Positions 26,417 through 34,998 of a stretch of 64,000 nucleotides of DNA are shown one piece after another. The notes under the pieces were generated by a model. It ran no database searches. It saw nothing but the letters and a program-made list of their open reading frames with translations, and was not told where the DNA came from. The position numbers and the translations under genes are program-made. This DNA is from Cryobacterium inferilacus. GTDB lineage: Bacteria > Actinomycetota > Actinomycetes > Actinomycetales > Microbacteriaceae. The first letter of the stretch is position 1, and each line of letters opens with the position of its first letter. The DNA lies in NCBI RefSeq assembly GCF_019599185.1, contig NZ_JAIEUL010000006.1:62001-126000 (forward strand), written 5' to 3'.

Positions 26417-27307
26417 TCAGGGCCGCGCGGCGCCGCCGCGGCTGATCTCGACCAGATGACGAATGGCCGCCACCACGGTCTCCGGCTCGAACATGATGTG
26501 CTGGTACAGCACCCGCAGGGACACATAGCCCCGCTCGGCCAGGAGCAGGTCACGACTACGGTCGCGGACGTGCTGCTCCCACTCCTTGTGAAATCCTTGG
26601 CTATCGGCCTCGACCACAACGCAGCCCTCAACGAGCGTGTCGACCCGGCCGACCCCGTCGATGACGACCTGAATCTCGCACTGCAGTCCGGCGTTGAGGA
26701 TCACCTCGCGCAAGACGGTCTCCTGGCCCGCCTCTGATCGGGCGTTGATCCGCGGACGCAGACTCTGGTGCGCAGCGGGCACCCTGGCGAATATTTCAGC
26801 CAGGTCGTGATGACGGATGCGCCGCTCGTGCAGCGCGAGATCCAGCGCTGCGAGGGCGAAGCGTGGCTCCTGGCAGCGGATGATCTGCACGAGGGCGTCC
26901 CGCACGCCCACGCAGAACTCGGTACCCTCGCTCTCGTCGATCAGCGGCCACCAGTGCAGTTGCACACCGTCGCGCGGCAGCTCGGCGAGAGGCCGAAACC
27001 GGGTGTGCGGGCTGCGAAGCCGGGAGGCCTCCCGATCCAAGTGCAGGTGGGTGTGGCTGTCGTCGAAGACGAACAGTCCAAGCTCTGCTGCGGCCGAGAC
27101 GCAGGCCAGCCGACCGCCCACTCGCACGGCCTCGAGGGTGTGTTGGTCGAGGGTGGGTCGGGCGTAGTGATCGCGGCGCACGCGGATGATGTCGCCGTTG
27201 CGCACAGCTGCCGTGATCGCCCCACCGCTCATACCGCTCCGACGCAGGTCCATGCGGTGGATGATGCGGCGGGAGCCGAACAGGTAGGCGAGGTAGACGG
27301 GAGGCAT
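26417..27307 (-). CDS. DUF559 (Vsr-like nuclease fold) protein with AbiEi-like N-terminus
   Basis: About 296 residues from the ATG at 27307; a GTG at 27364 is possible and neither has a clear ribosome site. The start (RIIHRMDLRRSGMSGGAITAAVRNGDIIRVRRDHYA) is the helix-turn-helix/wing of AbiEi-like proteins. The last 110 residues form a DUF559 domain: INARSEAGQETVLREVILNAGLQCEIQ, VGRVDTLVEGCVVVEADSQGFH and RDRSRDLLLAERGYVSLRVLYQHI, with Glu, Asp and Glu-x-Asp spaced as in PD-(D/E)xK/Vsr-like nucleases. Same architecture as the gene at 7.1 kb but clearly diverged. Flanked by family B palindromes on both sides. Function unestablished. Confidence 0.75.
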   Translation of the reverse strand: MPPVYLAYLFGSRRIIHRMDLRRSGMSGGAITAAVRNGDIIRVRRDHYARPTLDQHTLEAVRVGGRLACVSAAAELGLFVFDDSHTHLHLDREASRLRSPHTRFRPLAELPRDGVQLHWWPLIDESEGTEFCVGVRDALVQIIRCQEPRFALAALDLALHERRIRHHDLAEIFARVPAAHQSLRPRINARSEAGQETVLREVILNAGLQCEIQVVIDGVGRVDTLVEGCVVVEADSQGFHKEWEQHVRDRSRDLLLAERGYVSLRVLYQHIMFEPETVVAAIRHLVEISRGGAARP

Positions 27308-27469
27308 ACCGGTACGGTGCGGCAGGTGCGCATCCGCTGACCAAGAGGCGGCCAGTCTGTGCACAACCGGGCCCGACCATCACCTGTGGAGAACACCCAC
27401 CACCGTCGATCTGGCGAGCGGCCCCCGCAGTCAGTGACAATCCGTCCGCCGGTCACCCGCTCGACGTCT

Positions 27470-27562
27470 GCATAACTCCTGCAATACGACCGCCGGCCGG
27501 ATGCCCAGCCCCGTGATTGCGGGGCCGGCAGCCGGCCGGCAGAGAAATAGCAGGAGTTATGC
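27470..27562. repeat. Palindromic element B3 (family B)
   Basis: 93 bp. Ends GCATAACTCCTGCAAT and ATAGCAGGAGTTATGC, outer 13 bp perfectly complementary. The centre has CCCCGTGATTGCGGGG, the core in the opposite orientation to B1. It lies between the start of the DUF559 gene and the end of glpK, about 160 bp upstream of the former. Confidence 0.88.
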
Positions 27563-27612
27563 GCCCCACCCTCACGTTGACGGGCGGGGCGGGGCGGGGG
27601 GGGCGGGCGGGG

Positions 27613-29130
27613 CTACAGGACGTCTTCGTCGACCCAGTCGAGGGTCTTGGTGACGGCCTTCTTCCAGTTGCGCAGCAGGCGGGCGCGCTCGGCGTCCTCC
27701 ATGTCGGGCTCCCAGCGGGCGTCTTCCTGCCAGTTGGTGCGCAGCTCGCCCAGTCCGCTCCAGAAGCCCACGGCCAGGCCGGCCGCGTACGCGGCGCCGA
27801 GCGCGGTGGTCTCGGCCACGACCGGGCGCACCACGGGCACGCCGAGGATGTCGGCCTGGAACTGGAGCAGCAGGTTGTTGCCGGTGGCGCCGCCGTCGAC
27901 CTTGAGCTCGGTCAGCGGCACGCCGGAGTCCGCGTTGACGGCGTCGATGACCTCGCGGGTCTGGAACGCGATGGCCTCCAGCGCCGCCCGGGCGATGTGG
28001 CCCTTGTTGACGAACCGGGTCAGGCCCACCAGCGCACCGCGGGCATCCGCACGCCAGTACGGCGCGAACAGGCCGCTGAACGCCGGCACGAAGTAGGCGC
28101 CGCCGTTGTCGTCGACGGTGCGGGCCAGGGTCTCGATCTCGCTCGCCGACGAGATCAGGCCCAGGCTGTCGCGCAGCCACTGCACCAGCGACCCGGTGAC
28201 GGCGATCGAACCCTCGAGGGCGTAGTGCGGTTCGGCGTCGCCGAGCTTGTAACCCAGCGTGGTGAGCAGGCCGTTCTTGGAGTGGATGATCTCGGTGCCG
28301 GTGTTGAAGATCAGGAAGTTACCGGTGCCGTAGGTGTTCTTCGCCTCGCCCTGGTCGAACGCGGCCTGACCGAAGGTGGCGGCCTGCTGGTCACCGAGGA
28401 TGCCCGCAATGGGCACCTCGCGCAGCAGGCTGTGCTCGTTGACGGTGCCGTAGACCTCGCTGGAGGAGCGGATCTCGGGCATCATCGAGCGCGGCACGCC
28501 GAATTCGGCAAGGATCTCGTCGTCCCATTCGAGGGTCTCGAGGTTCATGAACAGGGTGCGGCTGGCGTTGGTGACGTCGGTGGCGTGCACGCCGCCCTCC
28601 AGGCCGCCGGTGAGGTTCCAGAGCACCCAGGTGTCTGTCGTGCCGAACATCAGGTCGCCCCGCTCGGCCTTCTCGCGGGCGCCCTCCACGTTCTCCAGGA
28701 TCCAGACGATCTTGGTGCCGGAGAAGTAGGTGGCCAGGGGCAGGCCGACGGTGGCCTTGAACCGGTCACCGCCACCATCCGCGGCGAGACGGTCGACGAT
28801 GGGCTGGGTGCGGGTGTCCTGCCAGACGATGGCGTTGTAGACCGGCAGGCCGGTGGTGCGGTCCCAGACCACGGCGGTCTCGCGCTGGTTGGTGATGCCG
28901 ACGGCCTCGATGTCGTGCCGGGTCAGGTTGGCCTTGGACAGCGCCTGGCCGATGACCTGGCGGGTGTTGCCCCAGATCTCCATCGGGTCGTGCTCGACCC
29001 AGCCGGCGCGGGGGAAGATCTGCTCGTGCTCGAGCTGACCGGTGGAGATGATCGAGCCGGCGTGGTCGAAGATGATGGCGCGGGTGCTCGTGGTGCCCTG
29101 GTCGATGGCGAAGATGTACTTGTCACTCAT
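27613..29130 (-). CDS. glpK: Glycerol kinase
   Basis: 505 residues from the ATG at 29130, with AGGAG nine bases upstream. FGGY-kinase features: [15 protein letters not shown] (8-22), [26 protein letters not shown], the [17 protein letters not shown] segment and the C-terminal ATP-binding half. It phosphorylates glycerol to sn-glycerol-3-phosphate, substrate of GlpD encoded upstream. Third gene of glpD-glpF-glpK, all on the minus strand. Confidence 0.96.
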   Translation of the reverse strand: MSDKYIFAIDQGTTSTRAIIFDHAGSIISTGQLEHEQIFPRAGWVEHDPMEIWGNTRQVIGQALSKANLTRHDIEAVGITNQRETAVVWDRTTGLPVYNAIVWQDTRTQPIVDRLAADGGGDRFKATVGLPLATYFSGTKIVWILENVEGAREKAERGDLMFGTTDTWVLWNLTGGLEGGVHATDVTNASRTLFMNLETLEWDDEILAEFGVPRSMMPEIRSSSEVYGTVNEHSLLREVPIAGILGDQQAATFGQAAFDQGEAKNTYGTGNFLIFNTGTEIIHSKNGLLTTLGYKLGDAEPHYALEGSIAVTGSLVQWLRDSLGLISSASEIETLARTVDDNGGAYFVPAFSGLFAPYWRADARGALVGLTRFVNKGHIARAALEAIAFQTREVIDAVNADSGVPLTELKVDGGATGNNLLLQFQADILGVPVVRPVVAETTALGAAYAAGLAVGFWSGLGELRTNWQEDARWEPDMEDAERARLLRNWKKAVTKTLDWVDEDVL

Positions 29131-29204
29131 GTCGGAACTCCTGTGTTGGGACGCGGTTGTGTGAGATTGAGCTGATGAGATTGATGGCTGAATCGAGGGG
29201 TGGA

Positions 29205-29969
29205 TCAGGTGAGGATGGGCAGCAGCACCAGCGACGCCCAGCCGGCGAGCACTCCGCCGATGACCGGGCCGGCGACGGGAACCCAGGAATAGGCCCAGTC
29301 GGAGCCGCGCTTGCCCGGGATGGGCAGCAGGGCGTGGGCGATGCGGGGGCCCAGGTCGCGGGCCGGGTTGATGGCGTAACCGGTCGGTCCGCCCAGCGAG
29401 GTGCCGATCACGATCACCAGGAAGGCTACCGGCAGGGCGCCGAGGGCGGCCATGCCGCCGTTTTCGCCCTGACGTCCGTCGCTGAAGCCGATGATCACCA
29501 GCACCAGCACGAAGGTGCCGATGATCTCGGTGACCAGGTTCCAACCGTACGAGCGGATGGCCGGCCCGGTGGCGAACACGCCGAGCTTGTTGGCCGGGTC
29601 GGTCTCCTGGTCGAAGTGCTGTTTGTACGCCAACCAGACGAAGACGGCGCCGAGGATCGCGCCGATCATCTGCGCGGCGATGTACACGAGCACCGACAGC
29701 ACGTTCACCGGCACGCCCGAGCCGAACTCGGTGGCGCCGGAGGCCACGAGGCCCAGTGTCACCGCCGGGTTCAGGTGCGCGCCGGAGTTGTAGGAGACGA
29801 TCACACCGGCGAAGACCGCGAGGCCCCAACCGATGGTGACCATGAGGAAGCCGGCTCCGAAGCCTTTGTTCTTCGTGAGGGCGACGTTGGCGACGACGCC
29901 ACAGCCGAGCAGGACGAGGAGAGCGGTGCCCACCACCTCCGCGAGGAATACAACTCCGAGATTGTCCAC
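29205..29969 (-). CDS. glpF: Glycerol uptake facilitator (aquaglyceroporin)
   Basis: 254 residues from a GTG at 29969 with AAAGG upstream; earlier in-frame starts give an implausible hydrophilic leader. Six transmembrane helices plus the two NPA half-helices of the MIP family: [11 protein letters not shown] near 60 and [13 protein letters not shown] near 190. Asp after the second NPA and small neighbours fit a glycerol-conducting channel. Lets glycerol enter for GlpK. Confidence 0.93.
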   Translation of the reverse strand: MDNLGVVFLAEVVGTALLVLLGCGVVANVALTKNKGFGAGFLMVTIGWGLAVFAGVIVSYNSGAHLNPAVTLGLVASGATEFGSGVPVNVLSVLVYIAAQMIGAILGAVFVWLAYKQHFDQETDPANKLGVFATGPAIRSYGWNLVTEIIGTFVLVLVIIGFSDGRQGENGGMAALGALPVAFLVIVIGTSLGGPTGYAINPARDLGPRIAHALLPIPGKRGSDWAYSWVPVAGPVIGGVLAGWASLVLLPILT

Positions 29970-30029
29970 ATTGACCTTTCGTGTTTCGGCGCACACGGAA
30001 GGTTCCGCGCACACCGTCGTGCAGCAGTG

Positions 30030-30054
30030 GGGAGCGGAGAAGTCCTCCGCTCCC
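30030..30054 (-). terminator. Hairpin between glpD and glpF
   Basis: GGGAGCGGAG (30030-30039) pairs perfectly with CTCCGCTCCC (30045-30054) around a 5-nt loop. In the gap between glpD and glpF it could end part of the glpD transcript or protect its 3' end; no T-run is seen, so a partial terminator is most likely. Confidence 0.5.
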
Positions 30055-30068
30055 TCACATTCGAAGAA

Positions 30069-31799
30069 TTACAGCGAGTGCACCGCGTCCGCGGCGGCCA
30101 GGTCAACGCCGTGCACCTCACGCAGCTCCAGGGTGGCCTGGGCCACCTCGGCGGCGCTCGTGGCGGCATCCCAGCCCAGCACGGGTGCGAGCACCCCGGC
30201 CAGCTCGTCGAGCAGGGCCAGGCTGAGCCCGCCGACGAAGGCGAGGGACGTGCGGCGCAGCAGCAGGTCGATCAGGTGGGTGACCGACTCCTCGCGCGCC
30301 AGGTACTCGATCTCCCGGCGGGTGTAGAGCGGGTTGTGCGCCAGCGGCGCATCCGGCTGCTCCGTGAGGAAGTCGATGATCGCGCCGGCCCGGGTGCCGT
30401 ACCGGGTGAGCAGGGCCTGGGCGCGGGCCCGGCCGACCTCGTCGCCGTGCGCGGCGAGCCAGACGGTGTGCGCGGCCGGAGTGGCCGGGAAGTCCTTGCC
30501 GCCGCCGATGGCGAGCCCCTCGGTGGACACCGTGCGCGGCAGGCCGAGCAGGGTGAGGATGTCGCCGCTGAGGTGTTCGGCCAGGGCGCGGAAGGTGGTC
30601 CACTTGCCGCCGACCAGGCTGAGCAGGGTGCCGGGGCGCGCTCCCAGCGGGCTGGACTCGATGCGGTAGTCCCGCGACACGAAGCCGGGCGCCTCGTCGT
30701 CGTGCCGGGGCAGCGGACGCACGCCGGAGAACCTGAACACGATGTGCGAACGGTCCACCACGATGTCGGGGAAGACGTGCTTGACCAGGTCGAAGAAGTA
30801 GTCGATCTCGTCTTCGGTGGTGCGGATCGGCTGGCTCATGTCGTGCTCGAGGTCGGTGGTGCCGATGAGCACCCGGCCGGCGAGCGGGTAGATCAGCACG
30901 ATGCGGCCGTCGTTGTTCTCGAAGAAGATTTCGCCGCCGCCGGTCGCGGCGAGCAGCTCCGGGTGGTCGAGCACGATGTGCGACCCCTTGGTGCCGCCCA
31001 TGTAGGTGCTGGCCTGGCCGAGCGCCGAGTTGGTCAGGTCGGTCCACGGTCCGGAGGTGTTCACGACGACGTCGGCGGCGAAACTGAATTCCTCGCCGGT
31101 TGTGGTGTTGCGCAGGCGCACGCCGTCGGCGTCCATCCCCACGGCTTCGACGTAGTTGGCGGCGCGGGCGTGCGGCCCGGTGTCGAGGCCGTCGCGGAGC
31201 ACGTCCAGGGCCAGGCGCTCCGGGTCGTGCATCGACGCGTCGTAGTAGGTGGCGGTGTACTTGAGGCCGGGGTTCAGCCGCGGCAGGCGTTCGAGCGACT
31301 TCTTGCGGCCGTGGAACTCGTGCTTGGGCACCGAGCCGCCGTCGCGGGAGAAGGAGTCGTAGAGCACCAGGCCGACCTTGATCAGCAGCGCACCGCGCTC
31401 CTGGGCCTTGCCCTGCTTGTGGGTGAGGAAGCGCAGCGGCGCGGCGAGCACGCCGGAGAGGGCGGAGAACATCGGCACCGTGGTCTTCAGCGGCTTCACG
31501 TAATGCGGGGCGATCTTGAGCAGGCTGTTGCGCTCGGTGACCGACTCCTTCACGAGCCTGAATTCGCCGTTCTCCAGGTAGCGGATGCCACCGTGGATCA
31601 TGTGCGAGGACGCCGCGGAGGCGCCGGAGACGAAGTCGCCCCGGTCGACGATGGTGACGTCAACACCCTGCAGTGCCAGGTCGCGGAAGGTGGCGATGCC
31701 GTTGATGCCGGCGCCGATGATGAGGACCTTCGCCCAGGGACGCGCGGCCAGTGCGGATCGGGCGGAATCGGCGGGCGAGGAATGGGAGTTGGACTGCAC
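30069..31799 (-). CDS. glpD: Glycerol-3-phosphate dehydrogenase
   Basis: 576 residues from GTG 31799, with AAAGG about nine bases upstream. FAD-binding KVLIIGAGINGIATFRDLALQG, then FVSGASAASSHMIHGGIRYLE, the family signature of aerobic GlpD, and a C-terminal helical cap domain. It oxidises glycerol-3-P to dihydroxyacetone-P at the membrane, giving electrons to quinone. First gene of the glp cluster, divergent from a SorC-type regulator; an operator-like palindrome lies between. Confidence 0.94.
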   Translation of the reverse strand: MQSNSHSSPADSARSALAARPWAKVLIIGAGINGIATFRDLALQGVDVTIVDRGDFVSGASAASSHMIHGGIRYLENGEFRLVKESVTERNSLLKIAPHYVKPLKTTVPMFSALSGVLAAPLRFLTHKQGKAQERGALLIKVGLVLYDSFSRDGGSVPKHEFHGRKKSLERLPRLNPGLKYTATYYDASMHDPERLALDVLRDGLDTGPHARAANYVEAVGMDADGVRLRNTTTGEEFSFAADVVVNTSGPWTDLTNSALGQASTYMGGTKGSHIVLDHPELLAATGGGEIFFENNDGRIVLIYPLAGRVLIGTTDLEHDMSQPIRTTEDEIDYFFDLVKHVFPDIVVDRSHIVFRFSGVRPLPRHDDEAPGFVSRDYRIESSPLGARPGTLLSLVGGKWTTFRALAEHLSGDILTLLGLPRTVSTEGLAIGGGKDFPATPAAHTVWLAAHGDEVGRARAQALLTRYGTRAGAIIDFLTEQPDAPLAHNPLYTRREIEYLAREESVTHLIDLLLRRTSLAFVGGLSLALLDELAGVLAPVLGWDAATSAAEVAQATLELREVHGVDLAAADAVHSL

Positions 31800-31900
31800 T
31801 GTGCACTACCTTTGTTCGTTCTTCGGCCGGACGGGAGACCCGGTGGTGCCGGCCGAATTGGTGCGGACGGCCCAGCCGGGTTTGCGCGGGGGCCCTCCAT

Positions 31901-31932
31901 GTGGATTAATCAAGCTTGAGTAGATCAATCAC
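31901..31932. promoter_or_regulatory. Candidate operator between glpD and the SorC-type regulator
   Basis: Imperfect palindrome: GTGGATTAATC at the left, GATCAATCAC at the right, with a perfect TCAAGCTTGA (31910-31919) inside. It is AT-rich against its surroundings and placed 102 bp upstream of glpD and 41 bp upstream of the regulator start, as expected for a SorC/DeoR-family site that governs both genes. Confidence 0.55.
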
Positions 31933-31972
31933 ATCCGGTCAAGCTGGGTGAACAAACGTGCAAGGAGGGGCT

Positions 31973-32947
31973 GTGAGCCTCGTTGACGAGTCAGCGCAGT
32001 CCGATCGGGTGCGGGATGCCCTCACGGCCGCGCACCTGTATTACATGCAGGACCTGACCATGGATGCCATCGCCCACGAGCTGCACACCTCCCGCTCCTC
32101 GGTGTCCCGCCTGCTCAGCCACGCCCGCGCCACCGGCCTGGTCGACATCCAGATCCGCTCTCCCCTGGACGCGCCGAGCCGCCTGGAATTGCTCATCCAG
32201 GAGCGCTTCCACATCACCGCGCACGTCGTTCCGGTGCCCGATCACGCCACGGATGTGGACAGATTGGAGCGGGTGGCGCTTTCGGTTGCACGGATTCTCG
32301 GCCAGTTCTTCGACTCGAACATGGTGATGGGCATCGCCTGGGGGTCGACGATGAACGCGATCAGCCGCCATGTCACGCCCAAGCAGACCCACGGCTCGCA
32401 GATCATCCAGCTCAACGGCGCGGGCAATATGCGCACCACCGGCCTCAGCTACGCCAGCGAGATCCTCGGCCGGTTCGGGTATGCCTTCGGCGCGCACGTT
32501 CACCAGTTTCCGGTGCCGGCCTTCTTCGACAGCCCCGCGACCAAGCAGGCGCTCTGGCGCGAACGCAGCGTGAGCCGGCTGCTGGAGATGCAGGCCCGGA
32601 TGGACGTGGCCCTGTTCGGCCTCGGCTCGCCGTTCTCCGAGGTGCCCAGCCACGTCTACGCGGGCGGGTACCTCGAGGAGCCGGACTACGCCTCGCTCAG
32701 CCGCTCCGGCGTGGTGGGCGATGTGGCCACCATCTTCTACCGGGCCGACGGCTCCACCGACGGCATCCAGCTGAACGCCCGCGGCACCGGCCCGGACTTC
32801 ACCGTGCTCAGGCAGACACCGCGCCGGCTCTGCGTGGTATCGGGAACGGCCAAGCTCGCCAGCCTCCGCGGCGCGTTGAAAGCCGACCTGATCACCGATT
32901 TGTTCGTGGACGAGAGTACCGCCCGGGCCCTGGTCGCCAATATCTGA
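31973..32947 (+). CDS. SorC/DeoR-type sugar-binding transcriptional regulator
   Basis: 324 residues from GTG 31973, chosen for the GGAGGGG directly upstream. HTH at about 15-55 (LYYMQDLTMDAIAHELHTSRSSVSRLLSHARATGLVDI). The rest is the SorC sugar-phosphate-binding domain: GIAWGSTMNAISRHV, LNGAGNMRT, GLGSPFSEVPSHVYAGGYL, and VSGTAKLASLRGALKADLITDLFVDESTA. By position it probably controls the divergent glp genes in response to a phosphorylated intermediate such as glycerol-3-P or DHAP. The ligand is inferred, not seen. Confidence 0.88.
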   Translation: MSLVDESAQSDRVRDALTAAHLYYMQDLTMDAIAHELHTSRSSVSRLLSHARATGLVDIQIRSPLDAPSRLELLIQERFHITAHVVPVPDHATDVDRLERVALSVARILGQFFDSNMVMGIAWGSTMNAISRHVTPKQTHGSQIIQLNGAGNMRTTGLSYASEILGRFGYAFGAHVHQFPVPAFFDSPATKQALWRERSVSRLLEMQARMDVALFGLGSPFSEVPSHVYAGGYLEEPDYASLSRSGVVGDVATIFYRADGSTDGIQLNARGTGPDFTVLRQTPRRLCVVSGTAKLASLRGALKADLITDLFVDESTARALVANI

Positions 32948-33023
32948 CCCGCCGCGGACGACGTCGGGTTACGTCGGGAATACCCCGGAGCGGCACGCGT
33001 TGAGATATAACTGACAGTAGATA

Positions 33024-33151
33024 CGTGCTCCGGGGTCGGTGAGAATCCGAACCGGCGGTTACAGTCCGCGAGCTGAGACCCGATGTTTGGGTTTCGGTTG
33101 AGCTGGTGAAACTCCAGCACCGACGGTTAAAGTCCGGATGGGAGGCGCACG
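33024..33151 (+). promoter_or_regulatory. FMN riboswitch (RFN element)
   Basis: Conserved RFN blocks in order: GGGGTCGGTGAGAATCCG, ACCGGCGGTTACAGTCCGCG, AGCTGGTGAAACTCCAGCAC, CGACGGTTAAAGTCCGGATG. P1 closes by CGTGC (33024-33028) with GCACG (33147-33151). It senses FMN and controls the rib operon that starts 83 bp further on. Confidence 0.95.
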
Positions 33152-33182
33152 AATCGATGGTTCCTCGTGGACCGTCGACGGT

Positions 33183-33232
33183 TTTCGCGTACGCGAAATC
33201 CCCTCCCGGAGCGTCCAAACGACGGGAGAGGG
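33183..33232 (+). promoter_or_regulatory. Expression platform: ribosome-site sequestering hairpin
   Basis: CCCCTCCCG (33200-33208) can pair with CGGGAGAGGG (33223-33232), burying the GGGAGAGGG ribosome site of ribD, with one bulged base. Just upstream, a perfect 16-bp palindrome TTTCGCGTACGCGAAA (33183-33198) may be the alternate or spacer hairpin. No terminator T-run is seen, so regulation is probably translational. Confidence 0.7.
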
Positions 33233-33233
33233 A

Positions 33234-34322
33234 ATGCACCAGCAGCACACGCTTGAGCGCGCGATGCGCCGAGCCCTGCAGCTGGCCGGCAACGGCCCGG
33301 CCGAGGGCGTCAACCCCCGCGTCGGCTGCGTGATCCTCAGCCCGGCCGGCGAGATCATCGCCGAGGGCTGGCACCGCGGCGCCGGCACCTGCCACGCCGA
33401 GGTGGATGCCCTCGCCCGGCTCGACCCGGCCGCCGCCCACGGCGCCACCGCCGTGGTCACCCTCGAACCCTGCAACCACACCGGCCGCACCGGCCCGTGC
33501 GCTCTGGCGCTCATCGACGCCGGCATCGGCCGGGTGGTCTACGCCGTCGCCGACCCCGGACCGCACTCCTCCGGCGGCGGCGACCGGCTGCGCGCGGCCG
33601 GCATCGACGTGACCGGCGGCCTGCTCGCCGACGAGGTGGCGGCCTTCCTGGCCGACTGGCTGGTCTCGGCGCGCCTGGGCCGACCGTTCGTGACCGTGAA
33701 ATGGGCCTCCAGCCTCGACGGCCGCGCCGCCGCCGCCGACGGCTCCAGCCGCTGGATCACCGGGCCGGCCGCCCGCCGGGACGTGCACGAACGCCGCGCC
33801 CGCGCCGACGCGGTCCTGGTGGGCACCGGCACCGCCCTGGCCGACGACCCGTCGCTGACCGCCCGATCCGACGACGGCACCCTGCTGCCGCACCAGCCGC
33901 GACCCGTGGTGGTGGGGCGCCGACCGGTGCCGGCCGACGCGGCCGTGCACCGGCATCCGCTCACCCCGTGGTTTCCGGCCGGGCACGACGTGGCCGCGCT
34001 GTTGCGTGAGCTGCACGAGCGCGGCATCCGCCGGGTCTTCGTGGAGGGCGGCCCCACCCTGGCCAGCGCCTTCGTGCGGGCCGGCCTGGTCGACGAGTAC
34101 CTCGTCTACCTGGCGCCCACCCTGCTCGGCGGCGACAGGCTCGCCCTGGGCGACATCGGCGTCGCCGGCATCGACGCCCAGCGTCGGCTGCGGATCGATC
34201 AGCTGCACAGGCTCGGCGACGACCTTCTCCTGGTCGCCCGGCCGGCCGACACCGACCAGACCACCCCCACCGACCAGACCGACCACACCACCACCAGGGC
34301 CGACACGGCCCCGACGAGCTAA
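33234..34322 (+). CDS. ribD: Bifunctional riboflavin deaminase/reductase
   Basis: 362 residues from the ATG at 33234. Zinc deaminase domain: HAEVDAL (His54, Glu56) with PCNHTGRTGPC (Cys80, Cys89). RibD_C reductase domain follows (FVTVKWASSLDGRAAA, HERRARADAVLVGTGTALADDPSLTAR, FVEGGPTLASAF). Carries out the second and third steps of riboflavin synthesis. The last 25 residues are a low-complexity Thr/Asp-rich tail. First gene after the FMN riboswitch. Confidence 0.95.
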   Translation: MHQQHTLERAMRRALQLAGNGPAEGVNPRVGCVILSPAGEIIAEGWHRGAGTCHAEVDALARLDPAAAHGATAVVTLEPCNHTGRTGPCALALIDAGIGRVVYAVADPGPHSSGGGDRLRAAGIDVTGGLLADEVAAFLADWLVSARLGRPFVTVKWASSLDGRAAAADGSSRWITGPAARRDVHERRARADAVLVGTGTALADDPSLTARSDDGTLLPHQPRPVVVGRRPVPADAAVHRHPLTPWFPAGHDVAALLRELHERGIRRVFVEGGPTLASAFVRAGLVDEYLVYLAPTLLGGDRLALGDIGVAGIDAQRRLRIDQLHRLGDDLLLVARPADTDQTTPTDQTDHTTTRADTAPTS

Positions 34323-34329
34323 GGACCAG

Positions 34330-34998
34330 ATGTTCACCGGAATCATTGAGGAACTCGGCACCGTCGAGCGCATCGAGCGCACGGCGGATGCCGCCCGCCT
34401 CACCATCCGCGGCCCCCGCGCGGTCGACGGCGCCGGGCACGGCGACTCCATCTCGGTCAGCGGCGTCTGCCTCACCGTGGTGGAGCAGACCAGCGACACC
34501 TTCACCGCCGACGTGATGGCGCAGACCCTGTCGATGTCCACGCTCGCCGGTGTCACCGAGGGCACCCCGGTGAACCTCGAACGCGCCGCCCTGGTGGGCG
34601 GCCGCCTCGGCGGCCACATCGTGCAGGGCCACATCGACGGCACCGGCACGGTGCTGGCCGTCGTGCCCGGCGACGCCTGGCGCGTCGTGCGGTTCAGCCT
34701 CGATGCGGCTCTGGCGCCGCTGGTGGTGGACAAGGGCTCCATCGCCATCGACGGGGTCTCCCTCACGGTGAGCACCATCTCGCCGCCCGAGCTGCCCGAC
34801 CAGTGGTTCGAGGTGTCGTTGATCCCCGAGACCCTCGCCGCCACCACGCTGGGCGGCCTGACCGTGGGCGACAGGGTCAACCTGGAGACCGACATCCTCG
34901 CCCGGCACGTGCAGCGGATGCTCGCCCTCGCGGCGAGCGCCGCCGCCCCCTCGACCGAAGCATCCGTACCATCCGCAGTTCTAAGGAGCACCTCATGA
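34330..34998 (+). CDS. ribE: Riboflavin synthase, alpha chain
   Basis: 222 residues, MFTGIIEELGTVE start. Two lumazine-binding repeats: GDSISVSGVCLTVVE with GGHIVQGHIDGTG, and KGSIAIDGVSLTVS. It dismutates two lumazines to riboflavin. Seven bases after ribD and overlapping ribBA by ATGA. The last 20 residues are Ala/Ser-rich and unlikely to be structured. Confidence 0.95.
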   Translation: MFTGIIEELGTVERIERTADAARLTIRGPRAVDGAGHGDSISVSGVCLTVVEQTSDTFTADVMAQTLSMSTLAGVTEGTPVNLERAALVGGRLGGHIVQGHIDGTGTVLAVVPGDAWRVVRFSLDAALAPLVVDKGSIAIDGVSLTVSTISPPELPDQWFEVSLIPETLAATTLGGLTVGDRVNLETDILARHVQRMLALAASAAAPSTEASVPSAVLRSTS

